Positions 1-8,462 of a DNA stretch of 64,000 nt are shown here, piece by piece. Each line of letters begins with the position of its first letter. The first letter of the stretch is position 1. A program made the position numbers and the translations under genes. The stretch is taken from assembly GCF_016757215.1 (NCBI RefSeq), contig NZ_JAESIY010000005.1, positions 186,001-250,000 of the forward strand, in the 5' to 3' direction. A model generated the notes under the pieces. That model was not told the DNA's origin. It searched no databases and was given only the letters and a program-made list of their open reading frames with translations. The DNA comes from Fulvivirga sediminis. GTDB taxonomy: Bacteria > Bacteroidota > Bacteroidia > Cytophagales > Cyclobacteriaceae.

Positions 1-635
1 ATTTCATCACTAATCAGTAGCAAATCAAACTCTTCCGCTATTTTTACAATCCGCTCTAAATACTCTACAGGGTAGATCATACCTGTAGGATTATCAGGGT
101 TAATTATCAGTATACCTACAATATTAGGATTATACTTCACTTTGTTATATAGCTCCTCTAAGTCCGGATACCATGAATTCTCTGGATCTAGCTTGTAAGT
201 AAGAGCATTACTGCTTGCGTGTGCGGCCTCAGCACTAGAATGGGTAGAATATGCAGGGGAAGGCCCTATAATTCTGGAAGTCGGGGGTAAATATTGATAT
301 AGCTTAGAAATCGCATCACCTAAACCATTGAAGAACAAAACATCGTTAGCCGTGATTTGCACTCCACCAAGTTGGTTAGTTCTATCAGCAAGGAATTGGC
401 GAGTTTCTAAAACACCCTTAGAATGACAGTAACCGTAACTTTTATCAATAGTTACCAGCTCTGACACTATCTCTTTTATCCAAGAAGGTATTTTGGCATT
501 TTTTTGTATTGGATCACCTATATTTTCCCAGGTAATGGGTACTCCACAGGCCGCCACCTGCTCAGCTTTTTGCACAATCTGACGTATTTCATATTCGAGC
601 TTATTAGCCCCATCTGAAAGAAGTTTTCTACGCAT
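1..635 (-). CDS. PLP-dependent class I aminotransferase, N-terminal part (runs off the left edge)
   Basis: My reading of the minus strand from the ATG at 635 gives about 211 residues without a stop before the window edge. The protein carries the INPDNPTG motif of fold-type I aminotransferases near residue 175 and ends in LLISDE, just where the family's conserved Asp that contacts the PLP ring nitrogen lies. The PLP-binding lysine would be beyond the edge. The substrate cannot be named from this half; amino acid to keto acid transamination in the cytoplasm is the family role. The start lies 8 bases after the stop of the DUF502 gene, so the two are probably cotranscribed. Confidence 0.85.
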   Translation of the reverse strand, partial: MRRKLLSDGANKLEYEIRQIVQKAEQVAACGVPITWENIGDPIQKNAKIPSWIKEIVSELVTIDKSYGYCHSKGVLETRQFLADRTNQLGGVQITANDVLFFNGLGDAISKLYQYLPPTSRIIGPSPAYSTHSSAEAAHASSNALTYKLDPENSWYPDLEELYNKVKYNPNIVGILIINPDNPTGMIYPVEYLERIVKIAEEFDLLLISDE

Positions 636-643
636 AATATAAT

Positions 644-1216
644 TTAATCTACCTTTTCATCTAAGCCTGAAACACCACCTGAAACCACGAATTTCATAGC
701 ATCAGCACCGTTCATGTTCAAAGGCTTAACATGCAATTTATCAACAAGGAAATGATTTCCGGAAAAGTTATAAGAGTGAGGTAAATAAACAGATACATAA
801 CCGGGTAAGTCAAGTACCTCTAAATCCGTTTGGGTTATAAATCCTATCTTAAGGATGGTGCCACCTTCCGTTAGCGCAACGGTAACAGGCACATTAAATT
901 TCTTCTGATCGCCCACAAAAGCGCCTATCAAATCTTTAATAGAGGTATAAAGAATGTTCACCAATGGAATTTTAACCACATACTTTTCTAACTGGATAAA
1001 GAAAGGCCTAGTTATAAAAAATGAGGCGAGATAGCCTAGAAAGGTGATATTTACGACAATAATAATAAGGCCTAAACCAGGAATATTAACAGGAATCAGG
1101 CTATCTAGCCAATCTAATATTTCATAGATGATGTAAATGGTTAAAGCCAAAGGCACTACAAATAGTAAACCTCTGAAGAAATAAGACAAGAACCTATTAA
1201 GGGTGAATTTACTCAT
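644..1216 (-). CDS. DUF502 family integral membrane protein
   Basis: The 190-residue protein has two hydrophobic segments (about residues 12-35 and 48-68), then a soluble region with the family pattern PLVNILYTSIKDL and a later GYVSVYLPHSYNFSGN stretch. DUF502 proteins are inner-membrane proteins of unknown function, often encoded near housekeeping genes. The length fits the family. It follows the nqr terminator and precedes the aminotransferase on the same strand, so it is likely transcribed separately from nqr. No biochemical role can be given. Confidence 0.85.
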   Translation of the reverse strand: MSKFTLNRFLSYFFRGLLFVVPLALTIYIIYEILDWLDSLIPVNIPGLGLIIIVVNITFLGYLASFFITRPFFIQLEKYVVKIPLVNILYTSIKDLIGAFVGDQKKFNVPVTVALTEGGTILKIGFITQTDLEVLDLPGYVSVYLPHSYNFSGNHFLVDKLHVKPLNMNGADAMKFVVSGGVSGLDEKVD

Positions 1217-1236
1217 GCTTTTTATTCTTATAACAC

Positions 1237-1268
1237 AAAAAAAGGGTTTCTGTAAACAGAAACCCCTT
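1237..1268 (-). terminator. Intrinsic terminator of the nqr operon
   Basis: A perfect 9-bp stem GGGTTTCTG/CAGAAACCC (1244-1252 with 1257-1265) with loop TAAA is followed on the minus strand by seven T residues (1237-1243). It lies 28 bp downstream of the nqrE stop and separates nqrA-E from the DUF502 gene. Confidence 0.9.
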
Positions 1269-1293
1269 AAAGATATTAAAATTTTGTTTCTAT

Positions 1294-1905
1294 CTATAGA
1301 GCAATACCAATGAATGATTTAAAGGCTATGCCCATTAGGCCTGTGATTAACATAGTAATACCTAAACCTTTAAGTCCATCAGGTACGTTAGAATATTTCA
1401 ATTTCTCTCTAATAGCCGCTAAAGCTACAATAGCAAGCATCCAACCAATTCCTGATCCAAAACCATATACTGCAGCTTCAGACAATGCATAGTCCCTTTG
1501 AACCATGAAAAGTGATGATCCTAAAATAGCACAGTTTACAGCAATAAGCGGTAAGAAAATACCTAAAGAACCATACAAAGAGGGTGAGAATTTTTCGATG
1601 ATCATTTCTACCAACTGCACGATACCAGCTATAATAGCGATAAACATAATGAACTGAAGAAACTCAAGACTTACACCAGCGAAATCTGCACCTAACCAAG
1701 TAAGCGCTCCTTCTTTAAGGATATATTCCTGCAACAACCAGTTTACAGGTACTGTGATAGTAAGCACGAAAACTACAGCAGCTCCAAGTCCAATTGCCGT
1801 AGATACCTTCTTTGATACAGCAAGAAATGAACACATACCAAGAAAGTATGCGAAAATCATGTTATCAATGAATATGGATTTTATTCCTAAACTAACTAAT
1901 TCCAT
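1294..1905 (-). CDS. nqrE: Na+-translocating NADH:quinone reductase subunit E
   Basis: The 203-residue protein has about six membrane segments and is one of the two related channel-like subunits (NqrD and NqrE) of the Na+-pumping NADH:ubiquinone oxidoreductase. The [15 protein letters not shown] start and the [17 protein letters not shown] stretch with its cysteine (one of those ligating the intramembrane iron centre shared with NqrD) are typical. An upstream in-frame ATG at 1956 would add 17 polar residues and overlap nqrD. I chose the ATG at 1905 because it matches the usual family length (about 200) and start, and leaves an 11-bp gap after nqrD. It is the last nqr gene before the terminator. 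Confidence 0.95.
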   Translation of the reverse strand: MELVSLGIKSIFIDNMIFAYFLGMCSFLAVSKKVSTAIGLGAAVVFVLTITVPVNWLLQEYILKEGALTWLGADFAGVSLEFLQFIMFIAIIAGIVQLVEMIIEKFSPSLYGSLGIFLPLIAVNCAILGSSLFMVQRDYALSEAAVYGFGSGIGWMLAIVALAAIREKLKYSNVPDGLKGLGITMLITGLMGIAFKSFIGIAL

Positions 1906-1916
1906 TATTAATGTTT

Positions 1917-2594
1917 TTAATGTTCTACGTAACCTGTTTTGGACCTCTGTACCCATATGAGGATTCCCAGTACCATAAATGCACCGATAGAATCAACCAT
2001 AAGACCATTAGTAGGGAAATTGCTCCAACCGATAGCTTCAAAGATCTTGAAGTCAAGGATCGATCCTGAACCAAATAACTCTCTAAAGAAAGCTACTGCC
2101 AAAATAACCCATGCATAACCAAATCCACTACCAAGCCCATCCAACACAGAGTCATAAGGTTTATTAGCCATAGCAAACGCTTCCAGACGGCCCATAACGA
2201 TACAGTTAGTAATGATAAGACCTACAAAAGCTCCTAATACTTTATACATATCATAGCTGTAAGCCTTAAGCACCTCACTTACCAATGTCACCAAAGTAGC
2301 GATAACCGCTAGCTGTACAATAATTCTTATCCTGTTAGGTACAAGGTTTCTTATTAACGAAATAATAAGGTTTGAAGCTGCAATTACGAAAGTTACAGCG
2401 ATAGCCATAATAAGGGTAGGCTGTATTTTCACAGTTACTGCTAATGCCGAACATATTCCAAGAACCTGTACTGTAATTGGGTTATCTTCACTTAAAGGAT
2501 CAGAAACAAGTCTTTTTCTTCTTTTCGAAAAAAGAGCTTCCGCCGGCTTTACTTCCACCGCATCCTTTTTTTGTTCTAAAGTTTCAGTACTCAT
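1917..2594 (-). CDS. nqrD: Na+-translocating NADH:quinone reductase subunit D
   Basis: The 225-residue integral membrane protein has a charged N-terminal extension of about 30 residues ([11 protein letters not shown]...), then the family core beginning at [22 protein letters not shown]. It has the paired [14 protein letters not shown] stretch, whose cysteine matches the conserved iron-ligand position. Bacterial NqrD is usually about 210 residues, so the extension explains the extra length. It sits between nqrC (34-bp gap) and nqrE (11-bp gap) in the operon and acts in the inner membrane as part of the sodium pump. Confidence 0.95.
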   Translation of the reverse strand: MSTETLEQKKDAVEVKPAEALFSKRRKRLVSDPLSEDNPITVQVLGICSALAVTVKIQPTLIMAIAVTFVIAASNLIISLIRNLVPNRIRIIVQLAVIATLVTLVSEVLKAYSYDMYKVLGAFVGLIITNCIVMGRLEAFAMANKPYDSVLDGLGSGFGYAWVILAVAFFRELFGSGSILDFKIFEAIGWSNFPTNGLMVDSIGAFMVLGILIWVQRSKTGYVEH

Positions 2595-2628
2595 AATATT
2601 AAACTCTTCGTATCAAAATATGATTTCC

Positions 2629-3390
2629 TTAAAGGTTTGCCACCTCTCCTGAATTAAGCTTTTCAAAATAGGCCTTGTAACAAGAAAGATAATTCTTCAG
2701 CATAGCGTTAACTCCTTTTCCTGTTAATGTAGCTCCAGACATTCCATCTACTTCATGATCTGAAATATTAGTGTGTCCTTCACCTTTTAACATACTAACA
2801 GAAACCAAGTTCCCCTGCTCGTTAAAAATCTTTTTACCTACGTATCTCTGTTGAATTTGAGGAGTAGCTATTCTCGCTCCAAGTCCGGGGGTTTCTCCTT
2901 TGTGATCAAAAGACACACCGGCAATTGTGTTCAAATCATTCTCTATAGCTGCAAATCCCCAGATTTTATCCCATAACCCTGATCCATATATAGGTAAAAT
3001 ATAAGCATAAACCTCTTTACTTGAAGGATCCTTTCTGTATTTAAACACAGGATATAATCTATCTTCCGGCTTCTTTTTGTAATTTTTAAGAACATCAACA
3101 TTCTCTGCCTGGATATCAGCACCTTTTTCATCTTTAGTAACTTCGTTACCGCTATAATCTACCACTGTAGATTTGATATGCTCATCATACATTTCCAAAA
3201 TCTCATTCGGCTTCATAGCACTTAATTTTTCTCTGTCTGTAACAGAAGACAAAATTTGAGTTTTGGTATCCAGTTCGATAGACTTCTTCTGAGCTGGTGC
3301 CAGCCCTTGAGAAGCGAGTGACAGCAGACCACCTACAATTACGGTCATTACTGCTGTGAATATTATTATATAAGCGTTAGACTGTCGCAC
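2629..3390 (-). CDS. nqrC: Na+-translocating NADH:quinone reductase subunit C (FMN-binding)
   Basis: NqrC has one N-terminal membrane anchor (IIIFTAVMTVIVGGLLSL) and a periplasmic FMN-binding domain. The motif DGMSGATLT near residue 217 contains the SGAT threonine (T221 in this numbering) to which FMN is covalently attached by ApbE. An ATG at 3417 would also be in frame, but I prefer the GTG at 3390. It is preceded 7 bases upstream by AAAGGAGG, a strong Shine-Dalgarno sequence, and gives the VRQSNAY... start typical of Cytophagales-type NqrC. In either case the gene overlaps the end of nqrB, which suggests translational coupling. Confidence 0.93.
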   Translation of the reverse strand: MRQSNAYIIIFTAVMTVIVGGLLSLASQGLAPAQKKSIELDTKTQILSSVTDREKLSAMKPNEILEMYDEHIKSTVVDYSGNEVTKDEKGADIQAENVDVLKNYKKKPEDRLYPVFKYRKDPSSKEVYAYILPIYGSGLWDKIWGFAAIENDLNTIAGVSFDHKGETPGLGARIATPQIQQRYVGKKIFNEQGNLVSVSMLKGEGHTNISDHEVDGMSGATLTGKGVNAMLKNYLSCYKAYFEKLNSGEVANL

Positions 3391-4582
3391 GTTGTAACCT
3401 CCTTTTTTTATTAGCAATTACTACATAGTGATCAATTAGAGGAGCGAACACATTCATTAACAGAATGGCTAGCATAATTCCCTCCGGATAAGCTGGGTTA
3501 AATACTCGAATTACTACGGTAAGCATACCTATTAATAATCCGTATATCCATTTACCAGACTCTGTATGTGCTGCAGTAACAGGGTCTGTAGCCATATAAA
3601 CAGCTCCAAAAGCAAGACCACCAATTACTAAGTGATAATGAGCAGGCATAGCCATATATTCATTTACAGCTAATAGATTTAATAACCATCCCATCGCATA
3701 TGCTCCACCAAACACACTCACCATTACTTTCCAGCTTCCTACTCCTGTAATTGCTAAAATAACAGCTCCAACTAAACACATCAATGTGGAAGTCTCTCCT
3801 ATACAACCCGGCATGAAACCAAAGAACATATTAGAAAAACTAAAAATACCATCTGCCCAGCCTTGTCCGTATTGATTCAGCGATTGAACAAAACCTTCTC
3901 CATTTTCCACTATCTGCGCTCCAATGGCCAAAGGAGTAGCTCCTGTAAAGCCGTCTACAGCCTGACTACTTTCTCCGATATAAGTCCATACATCACCAGA
4001 AATCTGGCTAGGGTAAGCAAAGTATAAAAACGCTCTGGCTGTTAAGGCTACGTTCAACACGTTCATACCTGTACCTCCAAAAGCTTCTTTAGCTATTATA
4101 ACAGCAAATACTGTTGCTAATGCCACTTGCCATAAAGGAATATCTGGTGGCAATACCAAAGGAATAAGCATTCCAGTAACTAGGAATCCTTCATTTACCG
4201 GGTGTTGCCTCACTACTGAAAATATGAACTCTACTCCCAAACCTACTGCATATGAAACCACAACAACAGGTAGAACTTGAATTGCTCCAACCAAAATCAT
4301 ATCTCCGAATGAAGCCTCTGGTTGACCTAAAGCAATAAAGTGCTGATAACCCACGTTATAGATACCAAATAATAGACATGGCAATAAGGCGATGATAACA
4401 GTCATCATCAAACGCTTCATGTCGATAGCATCCTTTATTTGCGCTCCAGTAGACCTTGTGGTGTGATTAGGAGCGAAAAGGAAGGTTTCATGCGCTTCAT
4501 ATAAATAGTAAAACTTCTCCCATTTTCCTCCCTTCTCGAAGTGGGGTTTTACTTTATCTAGTGCATCTCTTAAAAATTTCAT
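3377..4582 (-). CDS. nqrB: Na+-translocating NADH:quinone reductase subunit B (FMN-binding)
   Basis: The 401-residue protein has about ten membrane segments. The covalent FMN site is visible as DGFTGATPLA, with T216 as the flavin-bearing threonine. The stretch MLIPLVLPPDIPLWQVALA and the C-terminal GLAFGAVYMATDPVTAAHTE are family-typical. NqrB carries the main sodium-translocating path and the riboflavin/quinone sites in characterised complexes. The gene begins 19 bp after nqrA and its 3' end overlaps nqrC. Length is within the family's usual 400-415. Confidence 0.96.
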   Translation of the reverse strand: MKFLRDALDKVKPHFEKGGKWEKFYYLYEAHETFLFAPNHTTRSTGAQIKDAIDMKRLMMTVIIALLPCLLFGIYNVGYQHFIALGQPEASFGDMILVGAIQVLPVVVVSYAVGLGVEFIFSVVRQHPVNEGFLVTGMLIPLVLPPDIPLWQVALATVFAVIIAKEAFGGTGMNVLNVALTARAFLYFAYPSQISGDVWTYIGESSQAVDGFTGATPLAIGAQIVENGEGFVQSLNQYGQGWADGIFSFSNMFFGFMPGCIGETSTLMCLVGAVILAITGVGSWKVMVSVFGGAYAMGWLLNLLAVNEYMAMPAHYHLVIGGLAFGAVYMATDPVTAAHTESGKWIYGLLIGMLTVVIRVFNPAYPEGIMLAILLMNVFAPLIDHYVVIANKKRRLQRATV

Positions 4583-4601
4583 CCTATGAATCTATATTCT
4601 G

Positions 4602-5966
4602 TTAACTATATTGCATCAAATTAATTCCTTCTCTTATGATTGCCTGGACATCATGCTTAGATACATCCACAAATTCACACAGAGCTAAATCTTCTTCGAT
4701 TACTTCATAAATACCTAAAGCTTCCATCTCATCAAAATCTTCTGCCAAGATAGCTTTCAGTAAATAGGTAGGAAGAATATCCATCGGTAACACCTTTTCA
4801 AACACTCCTGTTTGAACAAAAGCACGCGGTTCACCTTTCGTATTTGTATCTAAAACGTACTCCTTTTTAGGATTAAGGAATGACAATAGACCAAAGGCTC
4901 TATGGAAACTAACTTTATTAGTGGTAGGAAGGATCCATCCGAACAATTCATATTGATCTCCCTCTGGCAACACTGTAAGCATATTATCAAAGTAATCTAA
5001 ATGACCGTTGATATCTATCCTAGTACCAGTAAGAGCATTACCTGAAATATATCTAACGTGATCATTGTTTAGGTTACCCTCTACAAATTTCTTGATGCTA
5101 GCACCTGTATAGGTTTTGTAATATTGAGGCTTAGTTACTTCAGAACCAGCCACAGCTACTATCCTCGAAGCATCATGTATACCTTCAAGGAAAAGCTTAC
5201 CTATCTGAATAACACCAAATGGGCTAACCGTCCATACTATGTCTCCTTTGTTTATAGGATCCAAATGATGAATTTGTACTCCTACGTTACCAGCAGGATG
5301 AGGACCAGAAAACTTGTTGATTTCAGCATTTTTCACCTGCGAGAATACAGGAGATACTTCGGCATCACCATTCACATTAACGTGAACTAGGCCGGTAGTC
5401 AGCTTTCTCAGTACATTTATCCCTGCCTGAAAATAAGTTTCCTGACCTTTGAACAAGACATCAAAGTCAGGAGCAAGAGGGTGAGAATCAAATGCTGAGA
5501 TAAAAATCGCCTTAGGCGTCTCCTCAGGGTCAGCTATAACCCCATAAGGGCGCTGAATGATATTGGGCCATACACCACCTGTTAAAAGTTGCTCAATGGC
5601 ATCTCCTCTTGTTATAGAGTTCAACTCAGTTGATGAATACTTTTTAAAGCTTTCGTATTGGATTTCTTTATCAGCCAAAATCACAACTTCGAGGATCTTT
5701 CTCTTCTCTCCTCTTCTAACCTCTACCACCTCTCCGCTTACCGGAGCTACGTGAAGAACTTTGTTGTTTTTTTTGTCAAAAAGTATGGGGGTACCTGCTT
5801 TTACAACATCACCCTCATTAACCTTTAATTTTGGCCTTAAAATACCTTGAAAACTCGTGGGCTTAAACGCAAAAGTCTCCGGTTGTGCTACTTCCGCGAT
5901 CTTCTTTTCAGCTTTGCCCGCCAGGTTGATATCAAACCCCTTTTTTAGCTTGATGAATTTAGACAT
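4602..5966 (-). CDS. nqrA: Na+-translocating NADH:quinone reductase subunit A
   Basis: The 454-residue soluble subunit starts MSKFIKLKKGFDINLAGKAE, the usual NqrA opening, and has a barrel-sandwich, lipoyl-like segment (PKLKVNEGDVVKAGTPILFDKKN, residues about 46-68) and the GPHPAGNVGVQIHHLDPI region. NqrA sits on the cytoplasmic side and contributes to quinone reduction. It is the first gene of the nqrABCDE run; nqrF, which carries FAD and the 2Fe-2S centre that takes electrons from NADH, is not in this window. Confidence 0.96.
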   Translation of the reverse strand: MSKFIKLKKGFDINLAGKAEKKIAEVAQPETFAFKPTSFQGILRPKLKVNEGDVVKAGTPILFDKKNNKVLHVAPVSGEVVEVRRGEKRKILEVVILADKEIQYESFKKYSSTELNSITRGDAIEQLLTGGVWPNIIQRPYGVIADPEETPKAIFISAFDSHPLAPDFDVLFKGQETYFQAGINVLRKLTTGLVHVNVNGDAEVSPVFSQVKNAEINKFSGPHPAGNVGVQIHHLDPINKGDIVWTVSPFGVIQIGKLFLEGIHDASRIVAVAGSEVTKPQYYKTYTGASIKKFVEGNLNNDHVRYISGNALTGTRIDINGHLDYFDNMLTVLPEGDQYELFGWILPTTNKVSFHRAFGLLSFLNPKKEYVLDTNTKGEPRAFVQTGVFEKVLPMDILPTYLLKAILAEDFDEMEALGIYEVIEEDLALCEFVDVSKHDVQAIIREGINLMQYS

Positions 5967-5982
5967 GCTATACTTTAAGATT

Positions 5983-6012
5983 CAAATCTTATCTTTTAAA
6001 ATCGAGGCAAAA
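5983..6012 (-). promoter_or_regulatory. Possible nqr operon promoter (Bacteroidota type)
   Basis: On the minus strand a TTTG (6008-6011) and an AAGATTTG (5983-5990) lie 17 bases apart, just upstream of nqrA. They resemble the Bacteroidota -33 TTTG and -7 TAnnTTTG boxes, with one mismatch and a spacer about two bases short of the usual 19-21. Weak evidence on its own; position upstream of the operon is the main support. Confidence 0.3.
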
Positions 6013-6077
6013 TTAACAATTTTTCCTACAATAAAAATTAATGTATTAATTTAAAACAAATAAAAATTAGCCACTTT

Positions 6078-6779
6078 TTAAGCGGTAATTGTTTCTTTTT
6101 TCTGTTCCAATATCTTACCTAAAGCCAGCCTAACAATATGGTCAACCTGCTCTTCTAAAGTAAGAAATGAACTATCTACTTCCACAGCATCATCGGCTTT
6201 CCTTAAAGGACTCACCGCTCTACTGCTATCTATTTTATCTCTTTTTTCAAGGTTACTGATAATCTCAGCAAGATCTACCAGTTGTCCTTTTTCCATTAAT
6301 TCCTTTTGCCTTCTTCCTGCCCTCACATATATATCAGCCACCATGAATATTTTCAGCTCTGCATCAGGAAAAACCACGGTACCTATATCTCTTCCATCCA
6401 TCACCACACCACTCTTTTTTCCAAGCTTTCTTTGCTGAGCCACCATAGCCTCTCGCACAGACTCCAACGCACTTATCTGGCTCACATTCTCTGAAATATA
6501 CATCTTTCTAATCTCACCTTCTACATTGAGGCCATTCAAAAAGGTGTCTGTTCCTTTATCCTTATTGTTTTGAAAAGTGATGTCGATTTTATTGAGGGCG
6601 TTTTCTACCTCTTTTTTATTGGTAAGACTAACATGATTCTGCTGGAAATATAAGGTAACTGCTCTATACATAGCTCCTGAATCTATATAAGTATATCCTA
6701 GCTCTGCCGCCACTGCTTTAGCCGTGCTGCTTTTACCGCATGCTGAATATCCATCTATAGCCAGTGTTATTTTCCTCAT
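6078..6779 (-). CDS. cmk: (d)CMP kinase
   Basis: The 233-residue protein opens with a P-loop GYSACGKSSTAKAVA (residues 10-24) and contains DSGAMYRAVTLYF, GRDIGTVVFPDAELKIFMVAD and RDKIDSSRAVSPLRKADDAV, all diagnostic of cytidylate kinase. It phosphorylates CMP and dCMP with ATP in the cytoplasm. Length is normal for the bacterial enzyme. The gene begins 1 bp after the stop of the small lipoprotein gene at 6781-6909, so the two may be cotranscribed. Confidence 0.96.
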   Translation of the reverse strand: MRKITLAIDGYSACGKSSTAKAVAAELGYTYIDSGAMYRAVTLYFQQNHVSLTNKKEVENALNKIDITFQNNKDKGTDTFLNGLNVEGEIRKMYISENVSQISALESVREAMVAQQRKLGKKSGVVMDGRDIGTVVFPDAELKIFMVADIYVRAGRRQKELMEKGQLVDLAEIISNLEKRDKIDSSRAVSPLRKADDAVEVDSSFLTLEEQVDHIVRLALGKILEQKKETITA

Positions 6780-6780
6780 A

Positions 6781-6909
6781 TTAGCAATCTTTCATTGGGC
6801 AAGGGATAGGCTTACCTCTCTTCAACTTACCGTTGCGCTTACTAGTAGCACAGCCTGTAAGTAAAAAGGCCATAAGCCCCGCCATTAAAACATATTTTGA
6901 AAACGTCAT
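6781..6909 (-). CDS. Small lipoprotein, 42 residues
   Basis: Minus-strand ATG at 6909 to TAA at 6781 gives 42 residues starting MTFSKYVLMAGLMAFL. A hydrophobic signal segment is followed by the lipobox LTGC, with the acylated cysteine at residue 20. The mature part is only 23 residues, lysine/arginine rich, and ends KPIPCPMKDC with two further cysteines. The stop lies 1 bp before the cmk start. The clear lipobox and compact spacing support a real gene; function is unknown. Confidence 0.7.
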   Translation of the reverse strand: MTFSKYVLMAGLMAFLLTGCATSKRNGKLKRGKPIPCPMKDC

Positions 6910-7088
6910 TAGCATCTACATCACAAATATAAAACATAAAAGATTAGTTAAATAATCTGTAGACCGGTTATTCTCATTAACATTTTAAGACATTTTTGCA
7001 TTTAAACTTTCAAACAGGAAAAGTATGGCTTCCACAACCTAGAAAAGCATATTTTCGTTATATTAAAGAGGTCATAAACAACTTTAAT

Positions 7089-7376
7089 ATGGAATCAAAA
7101 ACTCAAGGTAAAGCAGAAAAAGTTTTTCAGGATATAGGTAAAGGCATTGATGAACTTATAAAAGATCTTCATAGGGCCAAAGAAAAAATGGAAGTTGAAT
7201 ATGAGGATGAAATTAATGAACTCAAACGAAATAAAGAGACCTTAAAATCAGAGTTCAAAGATTTTAAAGAAAACAACAAGGGCAAATGGGATGAAGTAGA
7301 AAAAAGTCTTCATAACGCTGCTAAAGAAGTTCAAAATGCCATGGAAGCATTATTCAAAAAAAAGAAGGAGGGTTAA
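7089..7376 (+). CDS. Small coiled-coil protein
   Basis: From the ATG at 7089 the protein is 95 residues and almost entirely charged and helical (KAEKVFQDIGKGIDELI... through KSLHNAAKEVQNAMEALFKKKK), with heptad-like spacing. An upstream ATG at 6996 is in frame, but the extra 31 residues (QPRKAYFRYIKE...) have a different composition and I regard them as untranslated leader. It resembles the small stress-associated coiled-coil proteins common in Bacteroidota (sll1863-like), though that assignment is tentative. Its TAA stop is inside the terminator palindrome. Confidence 0.7.
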   Translation: MESKTQGKAEKVFQDIGKGIDELIKDLHRAKEKMEVEYEDEINELKRNKETLKSEFKDFKENNKGKWDEVEKSLHNAAKEVQNAMEALFKKKKEG

Positions 7377-7392
7377 CCCTCCTTCTTTTTAA
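7356..7392. terminator. Bidirectional terminator between the coiled-coil gene and glnA
   Basis: A perfect 22-bp palindrome GAAGGAGGGTTAACCCTCCTTC (7364-7385) is flanked by an A-run on the left and a T-run on the right, so it can stop transcription from both sides. The stop codon of the plus-strand gene (7374-7376) is at its centre. Confidence 0.9.
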
Positions 7393-7414
7393 ACTTTTAT
7401 CTTACGGATAGATA

Positions 7415-8437
7415 CTAGGCAGTAACTACTTCAGATGCTTTTTTAACAGTTTTTACAATACGAGCTGCTATCTTATAAGGGTCACCATTAGAAGCCGGTC
7501 TTCTATCTTCTAACCATCCTTTCCAGCCATTTTCAACTGTAGCGATAGGAATTCTTATAGAAGCTCCTCTATCTGATACTCCATAGCTGAATTTATCAAT
7601 AGATTGAGTTTCATGAGCACCTGTAAGCCTTTGATCATTGTCAGCTCCATATACCGCAATATGCTCTTTCACTAATGGTCCAAATGCTTCACAAATAGTG
7701 TCATAAGCATCTTTAGCGCCAGCGTTTCTTAACGTACTGTTAGAGAAGTTAGCGTGCATACCTGATCCATTCCAATCTCCCTTTAATGGTTTTGGATGCC
7801 AGTTGATAGACAAGCCATATTTCTCAGCGGTTCTCTCTAGAAGATATCTTGCAATCCAAACTTGATCACCTGCTTGCTCTGCTCCTTTAGCGAAAATTTG
7901 AAATTCCCACTGACCGGTAGCCACCTCAGCATTGATACCTTCTACATTAATACCTGCTTCAAGGCAAAGATCCAAGTGCTCTTCAACAATTTCTCTACCA
8001 TAAGCATTATTGGCGCCTACTGAGCAATAATAAGGCCCTTGAGGACGAGGGTAACCACCTGTAGGGAAGCCCAATGGTAAATTAGTAGATGGATCCCATA
8101 AGAAATACTCTTGCTCAAATCCGAACCAGAAATCATTATCATCATCATCTATAAGAGCTCTACCATTACTTTCATGAGGAGAGCCATCAGGATTAAGCAC
8201 TTCTGTCATCACCAGGTAGCCATTTTTCCTATCAGGATCAGGGAAAAGAGCAACAGGCTTTAACAAGCAATCAGATGAATTTCCTTCTGCTTGTCTCGTA
8301 GAGCTCCCATCAAAAGACCACATAGGACAGCTTGATAATTTTCCATCAAAATCAGAAACGATTTTAGTTTTACTTCTTAGTGTTTGCGTTGGCTTGTAAC
8401 CGTCAAGCCAAACGTATTCAAGTTTTGTCTTTCCCAT
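7415..8437 (-). CDS. glnA: Glutamine synthetase, type II (eukaryote-like)
   Basis: The 340-residue protein is the short GSII form, not the roughly 470-residue GSI or 700-residue GSIII. Diagnostic pieces are EYVWLDGY, WSFDGSSTRQAEG, FGFEQEYFLWDP, EVATGQWEFQI, the ATP/glutamate site NGSGMHANFS and RGASIRIP. It makes glutamine from glutamate, ammonia and ATP in the cytoplasm. The genes upstream on the same strand include a porin and AmtB, which fits an ammonia-assimilation block. GSII lacks the adenylylation loop of GSI, so control by GlnE is not expected. Confidence 0.96.
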   Translation of the reverse strand: MGKTKLEYVWLDGYKPTQTLRSKTKIVSDFDGKLSSCPMWSFDGSSTRQAEGNSSDCLLKPVALFPDPDRKNGYLVMTEVLNPDGSPHESNGRALIDDDDNDFWFGFEQEYFLWDPSTNLPLGFPTGGYPRPQGPYYCSVGANNAYGREIVEEHLDLCLEAGINVEGINAEVATGQWEFQIFAKGAEQAGDQVWIARYLLERTAEKYGLSINWHPKPLKGDWNGSGMHANFSNSTLRNAGAKDAYDTICEAFGPLVKEHIAVYGADNDQRLTGAHETQSIDKFSYGVSDRGASIRIPIATVENGWKGWLEDRRPASNGDPYKIAARIVKTVKKASEVVTA

Positions 8438-8462
8438 AGTTTTTTGAATTATTTAATATTTG

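Noticed and set aside
1917-1956. Extended NqrE start at 1956
   Set aside because: It would overlap nqrD and add a polar, non-family N-terminus; the ATG at 1905 gives the expected start and length.
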